Positions 36,373 to 47,744 of a DNA stretch of 64,000 nt are shown piece after piece; position 1 is the first letter of the stretch, and every line of letters starts with the position of its first letter. Source of the stretch: Periplaneta americana (lineage: Eukaryota; Arthropoda; Insecta; Blattodea; Blattidae); the NCBI RefSeq assembly GCF_040183065.1, contig NC_091125.1, forward strand, positions 127,786,621 to 127,850,620, given 5' to 3'. Position numbers and translations under genes: made by a program. Under the pieces are notes generated by a model that saw only the letters and a program-made list of their open reading frames with translations, did no database searches and was not told the origin of the DNA.

Positions 36373-36630
36373 GCCACCGGCGTAGCTCAGTCGGCTGAAG
36401 CGCTTGCCTGCCGATCCGGAGTTGCACTCACGTGGGAGCGATTCCCGCTTGGACTGATTACCTGGTTGAGTTTTTCATAGGTTTTCCCCAAAGGTAAGGC
36501 GAATGTCCGATAATCTATGGCGAATCCTCAACCTAATCTCACCAAATATCATTTCGTTATCACTAATCCCATCGACGCTTAATAAACGAGTAGTTGATAC
36601 AGCGTCGTTAAGTAATCAACTAAAAAGAAC
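36373..36630 (+). mobile_element. tRNA-derived SINE, family B (full-length)
   Basis: Head with A-box cgtagctcagtcggctgaag and B-box gcgattcccgc, body cctggttgagtttttcatag, tail ttgatacagcgtcgttaagt. Near-perfect 9-bp duplication AATCAGTTA (36364-36372) / AATCAATTA (36631-36639). Related copies are at 26505, 37198 and 54219. Confidence 0.85.
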
Positions 36631-36655
36631 AATCAATTAGGCCTAGTATTCAGAA

Positions 36656-37059
36656 TCTATACTTGTTTTTTTGAAAGATGGGACATGACAGTTTAGCGGC
36701 CGAACTTGGAACTACAGTGCTATGTTGCCAATATGGACTACCACGCTGCCAGCTGATGGAAGGTATCAATTGACGTTGCGATGGCTGACGTTAAAACATT
36801 CATTGACAATTGACTCAAAGGTAAGAAAACAACACAAAAATCGACAGAGAATCAAAGATGAAACGTACCAATGCTAACACTGTGTGCACAATAAATGTCG
36901 CCAAGAGAGCTATTAAGCACTCGCCATGTGGGAACTGTAACTTTGGCAACTCAACCGTTGTTACCATAGCAACAGGCCTACCACGCTATGTGACATTCAG
37001 TTGTTTTTCCGATCGCAACGCTCCTGTCATGTCCCATCTTTCAAAAAAACAAGTATAGA
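36656..37059. mobile_element. TIR element with TCTATACTTG ends
   Basis: A ~35-bp terminal inverted repeat is nearly perfect: TCTATACTTG followed by seven T then GAAAGATGGGACATGACAG, mirrored as CTGTCATGTCCCATCTTTC ... CAAGTATAGA. The ~330-bp interior is GC-richer and non-coding. Confidence 0.8.
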
Positions 37060-37197
37060 CACGAGACTGAAGCGCGCTCAATCAGATGTTGTGCACTGCC
37101 ATCTCTCTTATTAATGGTCAAACTCTTACATAATTATAATAGAGACATCTGGTGCAATTTTTTACACACTCCAGTTTCCTTATTATAACACTAGAGG

Positions 37198-37352
37198 TAG
37201 CCACCGGAGTAGTCTCGGGTAGCGAGCATGTCTCACTATCGGGTGCGGGTTCTAATCCCACATGGAGTGATTACCTGCTTGGATATTTCCAACTGTAAGG
37301 TAAATGTTAGGTAATCCCATGAAGAATCCTCAGGCCCATCTCGCCAATTTCG
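37198..37352 (+). mobile_element. SINE family B, 3'-truncated copy
   Basis: gtagccaccggagtagtctc (head), a B-box-like gggttctaatcccac and the body aggtaatcccatgaagaatc match the family at 36373; the terminal ttgatacagcgtcg is missing. Confidence 0.7.
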
Positions 37353-38004
37353 CACGACTGTTCACAAGTAGCATACATCAGAGGCTCTTGTTTATTGCAC
37401 ATTCGCAGTGTGTTGTAAGTGAAACGATAAGAGAGCTCCCAATTTTATTTCCTTATCTTTACAAAGTCAATATTGGAATCAGTCTTGATATTTGCTTTGT
37501 GAAACTGCCGAGTTAGATATTTTTACACAGGTGAGAACCAGCCTACCGCACAGTCCCCAACCTGAAGGAAAGTGGGGTGTCTTCCTACATGTATCATTTT
37601 CTCCATGGATGCCAATCATATCCACCCATTGTGAGCCGATCTTGGAAAGTTAAAGAACTTTATAGCTTTAAGACGACTTTTGAAATTTGTATTTTTGAAA
37701 CTACGGGATTTTTTTTTCTTTTGTTCAGTTGTTAACCACTAAGTAGGACTATGTCAATAAGTATATGGGCAAAGTTTCATACAGATTGGATGAAAGATGT
37801 AGCTACAGTAATTAATTTAATGTAAAAAATTGATACACCACTATTACCCATTGCATCCATTCAGTTTGTAAGATATTTTAGTGTCCTTATGGTCAAAGTG
37901 TAGCCAATAATGAGAATCATGCACTCCGGCATGTTTTTTTTTTTTTGCCTCTTTTAGATCAAGATAAAAAAAATTACTTCGGAATATGTATTACATGTCT
38001 TTCT

Positions 38005-38760
38005 CGTGTTAAATTTTACCGTACCTGGTTAACATGTTTCGGCCTGTTATTGGCCTTCTTCAGAACTGGTTGTTGCTGGTCTTGGCGCCTTTTGTTTAGT
38101 TTCCTGTGGGGGTGTGTTTGTGTAGTGTAATGTGGAGTCAAAGAGTGTGTGTGTGTTCTGAAATTGACTTGTGTGTTGAGAATTTCATTTGGATGTGTTT
38201 TTGTGTATGTATATTTCGTATTGTTCTAGTGTGTTTAGTTTCTGGCTTTTTGGTTGGATGTGTAGAATTTCCATGTCTGTGTTGATGTCTCTGTAGGTGT
38301 GGTTAGCATTTGTGATGTGTTCGGCATATGTGGAAGTGTTTTGTAATTTTGTTATGGCTGTGATGTGTTCTTTGTAACGTGTTTGAAATGATCTGCCTGT
38401 CTGTCCTATGGAGGAGTTTTTGCAGGTGTTACATTTGAGTTTGTATACGCCTGTGTGGTTGTATTTGTTTGTTCGTGTTGTTTGTGTGTTGAGATATTTT
38501 TGTAGAGTTTTATTTGTTCTGTATGCGATGTTGTAATTTAATGTCTTGAATGAGGTTACAATCTTGTGTGTGCTTTTGTTTTCGTATGTTAGTGTGATGT
38601 ATTTTTTTGTGTTCTTGTGTTTGTGTTGTATTCTTATGTTTTTTTGTTATTATGTTTTGTCATTTGTCTTTGGTATTATGTTGTCTATTATGTTGGGGTT
38701 GTATCCGTTTTCTTGTGCTAGTTATTTGATTGTGTTTAGCTCTTCTTTGTAATCATGTTG
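38005..38760 (-). mobile_element. Penelope-like element, GIY-YIG endonuclease fragment
   Basis: On the minus strand the frame from about 38451 down to the stop at 38185 reads GVYKLKCNTCKNSSIGQTGR, then SFQTRYKEH, AEHITNANH and LEQYEIYIHK. This is the GIY-YIG nuclease with the C-x2-C and His-rich insertion typical of Penelope-like elements, including the Arg after GQTG and a Glu in the last block. Upstream in frame, TYENKSTHKIVTSF and IAYRTNKTLQKYL match the RT-to-nuclease linker but are broken by several TAA stops. The 3' end carries gaaacatgttaaccaggtac, common in this group. The RT core is absent. The GT-rich plus strand makes this easy to overlook. Confidence 0.8.
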
Positions 38761-38769
38761 GTTCAACAC

Positions 38770-40470
38770 AAACAAGCTGCATTCCAAACAATGGTACACT
38801 GACTACTCAAAATACCAATGAACCAACAACATTTAATTTTTATAAATATTGGAATTAGTGAAAGAGCGTAAATTTATCGGATTCAAATATATCATACAGA
38901 GCAGCCATTTTGAACCGCTAGTGTGCCGCTAGAAACTGAGGATAGTAAAGATTGTAGCAAAAACTGAAAAAATGAAAGTGAAAAGAGTAGTAAAATAGTC
39001 AATCCACAGAGTTAACATTCAGTAAATATATTCCCTCCCAAAACCTCAAAATCGCCCCTCCCCGGTTTGAAATAATTGGTTAAGATTATGAGTGTGCCGC
39101 GAGATTTTAAATTATACCTTTAGTATGTCACAAGTTGAAAAAGGTTTAAAAATGCTGCTATAGAGTCTGATTGCAGTTTGTTTATAAATTTAATTACAGC
39201 AATTGTGTGAAAAAACTAAGCACTTAGTACAAAAATTCAGATGGTTCAAAATCACAAAATACTATGTTAATATGTGAATAAAATTCTTTATTTTCACTAA
39301 TATTACCAAAAAAACTGGTATTTTAATTCGATTTTTATGTTGTATAAAATGTTAATTTTCTGAGTCACATCAAATTTTGTACTTTTATAAATATCTTGTT
39401 GCTAGGATACACAAAAACCTTCGGATAAAGAACCATATTAACAGTCTTTTAATTTCATATTTTTTGAAGTTTCATAAAAAGATAACAATTTTAATAGAAA
39501 ATATTAACAAAATTACATAAAACTGCATTGAAATATTATAACTTAAAGTTCTAACACTTGAAATGTCCACAAAGTTCAATAAATTAATATTAATGTTGAA
39601 ACACAATTTTCAGCTGACACAATTGCTCCACTGCCAATGTTCTGAGTTCCTTGTGCAGTTCATGCATTACCGGTACCGTTCCTGTAACATACAAAAGGAG
39701 TGGAATAAGTTTCTGAAGTTACAGTGTTGGATGCAAAAGAATAGAATCCTTTACTGATTATTTATACCTATTTACAGCAACAAAAGCGTAATATTACATA
39801 ATTTATAATAAAGCGTCAGTTTTTATAAAGGAAAACTACGTTTTTTTATTCCAACTACATATTTGAAAAAGAATTGTATTATATAAAAATGTTACGAACA
39901 TTAATCATTCATTTCGGATATAACAAAAGTCAGATTTCGTGGTAACTCAATATTTGCTTCACAACAAAAAGCTTTCATATAATCTAGTTTCTAAAATAAC
40001 CTGTCACAAAATAACACATTTCAGGTCTCATTGGGGTAATTATCAACATATTTGATCGACGTAATAAAAAGCACCAAATGACATATGTTTGCATAGAAAT
40101 ATGCTAAATCAGCATTTCATGACATAAATTGGTTAAATACACGAATACCAATAACAAATGTATAAAGAAGAATTTGGGTTATTCTCAAGTTTATTTAAAA
40201 TATCTAGAACGAATAACTAACAGCAACGCCAATTGCTGATTATTTATCCTTCGATATATTGTAACTAAACCAACGTACATGGAAAATACACATACCAGTC
40301 GTGAACACAATATGTTTAAAACAATCTATATAGTATATTAAAAAGTAAAATCTCTGACGTCTTAATAGGGACGGGCCCTCTCTACGGGTGCCCGTGGCAG
40401 CTGAGGAATAGCTATAAACAAATTTAAACTGTGGAAGTCAGCCAACAAGAAGTCATACAATTCAAAGAAC
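38770..40470. other. AT-rich intergenic DNA, nothing recognised
   Basis: No frame or element end I can support in this 1.7-kb stretch. Confidence 0.45.
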
Positions 40471-40474
40471 ATTA

Positions 40475-40932
40475 ACCCTTAGTGAGGCGCTCTAAATTTT
40501 GTAATCCAAATGGTTGCGTGTCGGTCTTTTTGCCGCCTTTCACATATGTGCGAAAACATTTTTGTTACAGCTTACCCAAGCTTACATGAGTCTTGGAATT
40601 AAGCGAAACACCATTTTATATGTCCGTGTCATGGTCAGGTTCTACCAAAACATCTTCCCCCCGTTTATTACTTATTTCATATTCATCAATTAATTCATTA
40701 ACTCTTATAATGTGCTGGGGATTGGTAAGCTAAAATACCTCACCAAATCTATAAAGAAAACTTATGTTGCATTCTTCGTATTTGTAATAATAAGTTATTG
40801 AATTCCTACAAAAAAGATACGTATTTGAAGGAACAGAAACTACTGCGGGCATGAACGCTCTGGGACGCTTTGAAATGTGTTGCCATAGAGCCAAAGAAAA
40901 AAGGCGGGAAAAATGCGCGCCTCACTATGGGT
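40475..40932. mobile_element. MITE with ACCC(T/A)TAGTGAGGCGC ends (TA target)
   Basis: Left ACCCTTAGTGAGGCGC and right GCGCCTCACTATGGGT are inverted and flanked by TA (40473-40474, 40933-40934). Interior ~430 bp has no frame. Confidence 0.7.
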
Positions 40933-41499
40933 TAGAAACAAAATCCGAACACGAGTAATAGTCTTCATCGCTAAATAAATAATACAGCATGTAAACATGA
41001 TATGAGAGCTCCTGATTCAAAATGTAAAACAATGACAATGTTTCGAAAAAAATGAAACGAGTGAACAGAAAAGTAATTCAGAAAATGTGTGTTATAATAA
41101 TAATTCGAAAGCATTTTTTCAGATTATAGAAGTTATTTATGTACAAAATTAAGTATAAACATCTAAGCGAGATAATGGGAATTAAAGACAATTTGACAAA
41201 CAACACTTCAAACTACAAAATTATAATTTCACGATACAACAAAAGTAGCACTCCAAGATGACTGTAAAATTTGGACTTAAACAGAACACAATCCTTAAAA
41301 AAAAAATTGAAGCAGCACAAATATACTTTTTGGAATATTATTAATGAACTTTGCTATATCTATCCATGAGAGAAATTGCAACATTACAGATCAGTTTCAA
41401 ATTGTTTATATAGTTACAGAAAACTGAAGAATGCCAACAAAATTGAAAATGTGACGAGGGATTTGAGAAAATCTCTATGATTGCGTGTAGGCATATAAA

Positions 41500-41743
41500 T
41501 ATGTTATTTTACGATGCTTTATCAACATCTTTGGTTATTTAGCGTCTGAATGAGATGAAGGTGATAATGCCGGTGAAATGAGTCCGGGGTCCAACACCGA
41601 AAGTTACCCAGCATTTGCTCTTATTGGGTTGAGGGAAAACCCAGGAAAAAAACTTAACCTAGTTACTTTCCCCGACCGGGAATCGAACCCGGGCCACCTG
41701 GTTTCGCGCTAGACGCGCTAGCCGTTACTTCACAGGTGTGGAC
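41500..41743 (-). mobile_element. tRNA-derived SINE, family A (copy 2)
   Basis: Same head (gtccacacctgtgaagtaac on the minus strand) and B-box (ggttcgattcccgg) as 20909-21163. Likely target duplication taggcatataa / taggctatataa with one indel. Confidence 0.85.
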
Positions 41744-41846
41744 TAGGCTATATAATATACAGGTATTAAGGTAATGGAATTACGATAAATAAATAGAATT
41801 TGCTGTATGATTTAAGCGTGTGATAAACGTAATGAAGTAAGATAAT

Positions 41847-41884
<38 letters not shown>

Positions 41885-41992
41885 ATATATTAAGGAACGA
41901 TTTCTTTGGCAGTAATTACAAATTTTAATATTTTTGTGAAAAAGAAAATAATACTCTAATTTCTGTTACTTTTTGTAGAATTATTTATATAT

Positions 41993-42235
41993 GAGGGCGT
42001 CAGAAGCAAAGGGGCACAAGTGACATTTCTAAAAAGGAAAAAGAAATGAGTTAAGTGAATCCAGGGTAAGCTAAAGCATAACACTTTTTAGTGTCAATGG
42101 AATATATCTTTTAACGACATTACACATTAAAATTTAAAATTAAAATTTCACGGAATTTACGAAAACTTAAACATTTTAATCACATTTTCTCAGCCGTAAC
42201 TAAATGCACTTATACTCCTTTGGTTCTGGCCCCCT
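41993..42235. mobile_element. MITE with GAGGG(C/G)G ends
   Basis: Left GAGGGCGTCAGAAGCAAAGG and right CCTTTGGTTCTGGCCCCCTC are inverted, the match extending to AAGTG.CATT / AATG.CACTT. 243 bp, non-coding. Confidence 0.7.
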
Positions 42236-43094
42236 CGTTTAAGAGCTATTGCTGTATTTTTTATTAGACCTTTGCCATGTTATTATAAATTCTCCAGGTG
42301 TCTATATCACTTTGTCTATGTGGCAGCCCTCTTATGAGGGAAGTTTGTTAAATGAATAAGTAAAACAAAATGTACTATTAAAAAGAGAAGTAAAGAACCG
42401 TTTTCAGCCACATATAAATTAACAATTAACTGATATTCTGTATTTAAACACATGAGATTATCCCATAAACATTATCATTCTGATTTATCCATCCGTATAT
42501 GAGTAATGCCAAGCTTGTATTAACTTTCTACAGTTACGCATGCATTGCGCACGCGCCTGTTTCCGTCCATATCAAAGCACAATTGAACAACATTATTTTT
42601 AATACATTGCAACTCCCCCCATGAATTTATAATAAGCCTTTCAAGTGTAAATACAAGAACTCCCCTTGTGTACAGGAATAGACTCGTAAACATAGCATTT
42701 TAACGGATATGACGCAAACATTTCCGTGGCAACCGAAGTCTAATTTCCGTTCCATAAAATACTTTCATTTTTTCTTTTACTGTAGGTCGAATATTAACAA
42801 CAAAAAGTAAGCTAATTTACATTGCATGCAAATACACAAGTTCTCAAAATTAGCGTTTTATTATCTTCCAAGAGGACATCAAAAACAGTGGGGACCCAGA
42901 ACAGATGTAATGATCAAGGGAATGTATCTTGAGACGCACAGAGATAGACCCCGCCCAACAAAAGGTTCAGACTATTTAAGTCAACTGATAGTATCGGGCA
43001 ACATCGTACACGGCGTTACTGGATAGATGTACTTCCCAAGTAATGGGAATTGCTAGTGAATAAATATCCTTTCAACTATTTACTGTGTAATCAA

Positions 43095-43515
43095 ATTAAT
43101 ACCTGTATATCAATTTATGTAAAGAAAAGACTGTCGTTAGAAACAGAGGATAGGTTTGGATACCTATTGGACTGTGCCAAATATGGGACCAGCCACAGGA
43201 GAGATGCAATTAGTCAATTGTTTATTCGAAATCATATTGTTCCTAATGATTTTGTCCGCAACCTTGAGACAGTACTTAATTGCGAGGAAACAAAGATCAA
43301 CGGCCTGTTCCTCCTTGGACCTTCCAATTCCGGAAAGAGTTTTATAGCTCAGGACATTGCCCACCACTTTATAACAGGTTATGTGACATGTGCGAATAGC
43401 CTGTCTGAGTTCACATACGAAAATTTCTTACATAAATCTTTGATTTTGTTGGAAGAACCGTTCCTTAACAGACGGCATCTGCGATGATATGAAAAATATT
43501 TCGGCAGGCGCTCAA
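43095..43515 (+). pseudogene. Endogenous parvovirus-like (NS1-type) SF3 helicase fragment, broken
   Basis: The plus-strand frame ending at 43487 contains GLFLLGPSNSGKS (about 43294-43332), a Walker A motif of the superfamily-3 helicase type found in parvovirus NS1, followed about 40 residues later by an acidic Walker B-like LILLEEP (about 43440-43460). Spacing and context match the helicase core of densovirus-type NS1; bidnavirus or another small DNA virus Rep is possible. Near 43465-43470 the similarity passes into another frame, and by about 43517 it is cut off by a (GAT)n array. No rolling-circle HUH domain or capsid gene is visible. The open frame has no ATG at its start, so this is a degraded insertion and not a functional gene. 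Confidence 0.65.
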
Positions 43516-43516
43516 C

Positions 43517-43520
43517 GTGG

Positions 43521-43583
<63 letters not shown>

Positions 43584-43596
43584 CGACGACGACGAT
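43517..43596. repeat. (GAT)n/(GAC)n microsatellite
   Basis: About 26 GAT/GAC units immediately at the 3' break of the viral fragment. It encodes Asp in the plus-strand viral frame. Confidence 0.9.
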
Positions 43597-43818
43597 TATA
43601 TTACCAATAACGGCTAATTTGGAGAATAATATGATTTTGTTCAACATAAAACGCTTAATTCAGCTGATAAAAATACTTTCATAGTAGTTTATAATATGGA
43701 TTTTCCATTGATCTGAACACAAATAAATATAAGTATTTATCCCATTTAATGCTTAATAGAAATATAAAAATTAATAAAACTGTAATGGACTATCAAACAT
43801 CTTTCTCTCTCTCACCTG

Positions 43819-44547
43819 TCATCTCTTATACCAGTGACCAGAATCTGTAGGCACGCACTTCCCTTCTTTGTCGAGGATTAATCCAGGCAAACAGTCACTT
43901 TTTGAGGGAGCACACACACCCCTAGAGTTAAGATACCACCCAAATAAACACTGAGGCTGTCCATCTTCAGACCATGGCTTTTCTGCGGAATCCACAACAT
44001 AATCTAACACTACTTTTTGGTCATAAAAATCGTCAGACACTTCGCTGATATCGTCAAAATCATCGAAGTCTAAATTGTAACCTTCCTCCTTGTCAGTACC
44101 CCTATTCTCGAGATCACCTATACTAACACCATCAGTGTCTTGAACTTCAGCAAGATCTACCTCACGTTTGTGTATATTATCGCCATGAACTTCATAAGAA
44201 ATACTGTTACGTTTATGATCTACATTGTCTTCTCCTCTTTCATTTTGATTGTAAACAGCAGCTGTAAGAATTCTATTTAAGACACTAGAGATTCCAGTTT
44301 GTGATAATTTATCGTCTTCTTCAGATTCTTCACTCGTTACATCTGCAGTATACTCGTCAAGCTTATTATTTTCCTCTTCAAGAAGATCTGTATTGGTATT
44401 CAGAATTTTCCACAAATGCAATTTGAGAAATTTCAAAACGTCTTTCTCTTCCACATCACTGTTTCTTGCAGACAACGGAATGCCACTAACTGCCATCAGT
44501 ACGTACGTAGAGACTAAAAGAATTGTACAAGTCCTAGAGCAAACCAT
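43819..44547 (-). CDS. Acidic secreted protein with two CxxGx6GxC modules and SGHWYKR end
   Basis: Start ATG at 44547, 242 residues; the frame upstream begins at a non-ATG codon. Signal peptide about 1-22 (MVCSRTCTILLVSTYVLMAV). Residues 30-190 are acidic with possible dibasic cleavage sites (KR at 112 and 127). The tail has cysteines at 200, 212, 219 and 231, forming two modules C-x2-G-x6-G-x-C joined by six residues, and ends SGHWYKR. Cysteine spacing and tail are shared with the 49663 gene, so they are paralogues. A consensus donor CAG|GTGAG at 43816/43815 lies three bases after the stop. Upstream, a TATA box at 44654-44661 and an initiator at about 44630 are correctly spaced. Function unknown. 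Confidence 0.85.
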   Translation of the reverse strand: MVCSRTCTILLVSTYVLMAVSGIPLSARNSDVEEKDVLKFLKLHLWKILNTNTDLLEEENNKLDEYTADVTSEESEEDDKLSQTGISSVLNRILTAAVYNQNERGEDNVDHKRNSISYEVHGDNIHKREVDLAEVQDTDGVSIGDLENRGTDKEEGYNLDFDDFDDISEVSDDFYDQKVVLDYVVDSAEKPWSEDGQPQCLFGWYLNSRGVCAPSKSDCLPGLILDKEGKCVPTDSGHWYKR

Positions 44548-44627
44548 TTTAAAGTTCACACAACTTAATGGGTTCTTGCACCAGGTGTAATATCAAACAC
44601 TGAAGATACATCAAATTCTATCGAACA

Positions 44628-44661
44628 ACTGAACACACAGGTTGTCGCATATCCTTATATA
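44628..44661 (-). promoter_or_regulatory. Core promoter (TATA box plus TCAGT initiator)
   Basis: On the minus strand TATATAAG (44661-44654) is followed about 30 bases later by TTCAGTTG (initiator TCAGT at 44632-44628), the usual arthropod spacing. It predicts a start about 85 bases upstream of the ATG at 44547. Confidence 0.65.
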
Positions 44662-45148
44662 CTCTATTTGACAGGAAAAGTAAACATTAGGAAAGACCTT
44701 TTTTAATATTCAGGGATTTACAACGTTTATTTCCCGTATGTAACTATGACATAATAGTCCTACAGAATTCGTAGAACGTACGCAAAGCATCCTTGCCCAC
44801 TCCCACACTTTTTAATTGTTCAGAACGGAATTTCATCAGTTAATTTCCGGAATTTTCCTCATTTATAAGTAAGAGGATAAGTAGTTTCTTCATTATTTCC
44901 TCCAAGGAAAAAAATAACCCATTTCCGTTTCTCGATGTTATGTGTAGACATGTTTATGTCTGTGTTTATTCCTTGAAGAAAGCATTCCTTATAAAAGGGT
45001 TTGAAAATAGTAAATAATAAGAGTGATAAGTAACTTATAAAACAGGTTTACAATTGGGGACCTAACATTCTAAATATGCTAAATGCCAAAAACAACTTTC
45101 TGAGACATTATACGATGAAAGAGTAATGGAACGGAGAAAAATTCTCTC

Positions 45149-45500
45149 CGGCGCCGGGATTTGAACCCGGGTTTTCAGCTCTACGTGCTGATGCTTTATC
45201 CACTAAGCCACACCGGATACAACCCCGGCGTCGGACAGAATTGTCTCTGATTGAGTTCCAACTCTTGGGTTCCCTCTAGTGGCCGTCCTCTGCACTACGT
45301 CATAGATGTCTATGAACATAGGACCGAAGTCCACACATGTGCTGAGGTGCACTCGTTATGAGTGACTAGTTGACCGGGATCCGACGGAATAAGCGCCGTC
45401 TTAAATGTCTTTCTGAGACATTGATGAAAAACACACTGCGAAATGCATGTTGAGATACCTACAACACCGTCTTTTGGCGCACGAATGAGTCACTCACAGC
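45149..45500 (-). mobile_element. tRNA-derived SINE, family D
   Basis: On the minus strand, tccggtgtggcttagtggat ... gggttcaaatcccggcgccgga folds as a full tRNA cloverleaf (7-bp acceptor, 5-bp TCAGC/GCTGA anticodon stem). However, position 33 is C and the putative GTA anticodon lacks the intron usual in tRNA-Tyr. Being embedded in a longer non-tRNA body, it is best read as a SINE head. The distal boundary is uncertain. Confidence 0.65.
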
Positions 45501-45765
45501 TGAGCTACGACAAAAACAATTTAGTATGATATTCTCATATGGATGTTCCTCCCTTAGATTGAATGAAATGGAATTTGAGAAATTGGCACGTAGCACATTT
45601 AGAATGTTAGGTTTTCAATTGGACTCTAACCTAAGGTAGCTATCCGGGCTCGGCCTACTTTTTTTACACAAAAAAATTATTTTAACTTGAAACTTCTATG
45701 TCCGAGGTACAAAAGAGAAAAATTTCAATGTATTCACATGAAAGGCTTACTCTAACGCTCTAGTA

Positions 45766-45945
45766 TAGTGGTCGTCAACACTCGCTGAAATGGATAGAGT
45801 GCATGGGAGGTAAGGAACGCTGCTCCGTCGTGCACAAGGGATAGAGAGAAGCATACCCGCCAGTAGCTACGATTGCACGCTAGGACTGTGTCTTGTCTGC
45901 GGGTAATAGACACTAGCCCGAGCGTGCAGTGTTTTGATGACCGAT
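45766..45945. mobile_element. Short hAT-like MITE with 8-9 bp duplication
   Basis: Ends TAGTGGTCGTCAACACTCG and GCAGTGTTTTGATGACCGATG are imperfectly inverted. The flanking GCTCTAGTA is perfectly duplicated (45757-45765 and 45946-45954). An ~8-bp duplication and (C/T)AGTGGT start fit hAT. Confidence 0.65.
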
Positions 45946-46049
45946 GCTCTAGTACTACCATATAAACAGGAGCGTTAAGATGAGTTTCGTGCCTCACAAT
46001 TTTCCACGCTGTCCGTCTCTCTCCGTTCTCCATTTAATGTATCTCGAGG

Positions 46050-46930
46050 TTTTCCATAAAATAATCATGGAAATATTGGAGGGCGCAAACGAATTGAGCA
46101 CAATATAGTCAGAACAACCCTTATTTCTTATTCGAGTAGAGCACAAACAATCTGAAATCGTTCATTCCCGTTGAGCACTAACAATTCGACACATTTTCCT
46201 TCCCATTCTCTACAAACTTAGACTGACAACATTGATTGTGCTGGTATGGTTACAAATGTTGATCAAAATTATTTTGTTGGTATGGTTTAAAATGTTGTTC
46301 AAATCAAGCATATGTTTCAATAAAAAAGATTTGCAGTGATAGGCTGTTCGTTTTACATAATCTAATCGAGAAATTACTTCTGTCTTACATAATGCATCTG
46401 TAAAATTATCTCATTTTTTATGTTTCGTCGAGCGATTTTCTTTTGGCGATTGCAGCTTTTTATGTTTCAGCTCTGCACTTCACATTGAAAACATGACCTT
46501 ATTGAAATGAAGACACAATTGAATTAAACAGTGTTCTCCTTCGCTCTTTGTAACATTCGAGTGTTGCATACAGGGGTAGTACCAACTTAAGTTCAACAAA
46601 CTGCTACACAGCGTGCCAACAGTTCCGCACTCTAAGCCTGTGGAATGGGGGAATGTAGGCACTCTATACATTTGTGCTCTTCTCGTAGAATCGTTTCTAC
46701 TGTTGTTTGTGCTGGACTAGAATGACATCGATGTAAGCGTAGATAGTGATTTCTGACCATTGTGTTCAACACGTGTCTACCCATATTGGGTATATGAGTT
46801 ATTATTAGACTTCGAAGTTCAGGTCCCGGCCGGGGAGATACAGGTTAACTGATAGCGGAGTGTTGGGCGGAAGTGGGAAACAGGCTAGGGCTTGTTTACC
46901 TTTCCATCATCCATTGCGCTGTCTGTCTAG
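46050..46930. other. Intergenic DNA, nothing recognised
   Basis: No supportable gene or element seen. Confidence 0.4.
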
Positions 46931-46937
46931 ATCTGGT

Positions 46938-47335
46938 TAACCCCTGCGGTGGCTGAGTGGTCAGACCTTCAGTCTGTCACGCAGAAGGTCTGGGTTCGAG
47001 TTCCGGTCAGACCTGGGACTTATCATTAAAAAATCCATAGTGACACTTGTGGCGAACAAGGTCGCAGTTGGGGGTTTTTCTCGGGATTCTCGCGTTTCCC
47101 CATATTAGGCATCTACATTATTCCGTCAACATTTCTTCCATTCCGCCATCATTCCATAGCATTCCCCGAACGCCGGCTGGTGACACACGGAGGAGGCTGA
47201 TCTAGGGACGAGGGAGGTTGCCTGCTCGAAACCTGAGTACACAGCGAACCTGAGTTTGGGAATGCACCTAGTTTGAGGGTTAGCACAATAGGTCTTGAAA
47301 GGTCGTAGTGTCTCTCTCCCGAAATACCATTTCAT
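46938..47335 (+). mobile_element. tRNA-derived SINE, family E
   Basis: cggtggctgagtggtcagac (A-box) and gggttcgagttccggtc (B-box) form the head; the body contains gttgggggtttttctcggga and cattccccgaacgccggctg. The tail boundary is approximate. Confidence 0.7.
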
Positions 47336-47744
47336 TCCTAGGTCTGGTTGGAGGTTCCGTGCGTACTAGCACTGAAGCTGGACAGTTCGGACAACGTGAA
47401 ATCATTGCAATATCGAAAACGAAATACACTTGGAACAAATTTTTAAGTGTTATTAACTACCTTCGACGGAAAAAAATTACATGTAGAAATAAGTATATTT
47501 TATTTGAAAAGGGTAAAAGCGTCACGATCGATGCAAAAAATATTATGGACTAAACATTTATGACATGATTTTGAAGTACAGTTATCAATATTAAAAAATT
47601 TTAACATACATTTCGTATTCTCAAAACTACTGGACGTATCAAAAAATGTATTTGAGAAAACTTGTTCGCATTGATTTGATCTACTACCTCTGTGAATTAA
47701 TGTATTAAATTCTCTTCCAACCTTTATAAGACTCCCAAGAATAG

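Larger units (their letters stand above)
41445..42440. repeat. Dispersed repeat with TAA array (copy 2, interrupted)
   Basis: Matches 17318-17700 in the segments gagggatttgagaaa, aatgaagtaag, the TAA array (41843-41882) and agagaagtaaagaa. It is split by a family A SINE (41500-41743) and by the MITE at 41993-42235. Confidence 0.55.

Noticed and set aside
42826-43026. Open frame just upstream of the viral helicase fragment, as a possible viral N-terminal domain
   Set aside because: No HUH or Tyr nickase motif could be seen and it is separated from the helicase frame by stops.
45149-45220. A functional tRNA gene on the minus strand
   Set aside because: The cloverleaf is good but position 33 is C, the expected Tyr intron is absent, and the sequence continues into a repeat body. 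A SINE head is more likely.
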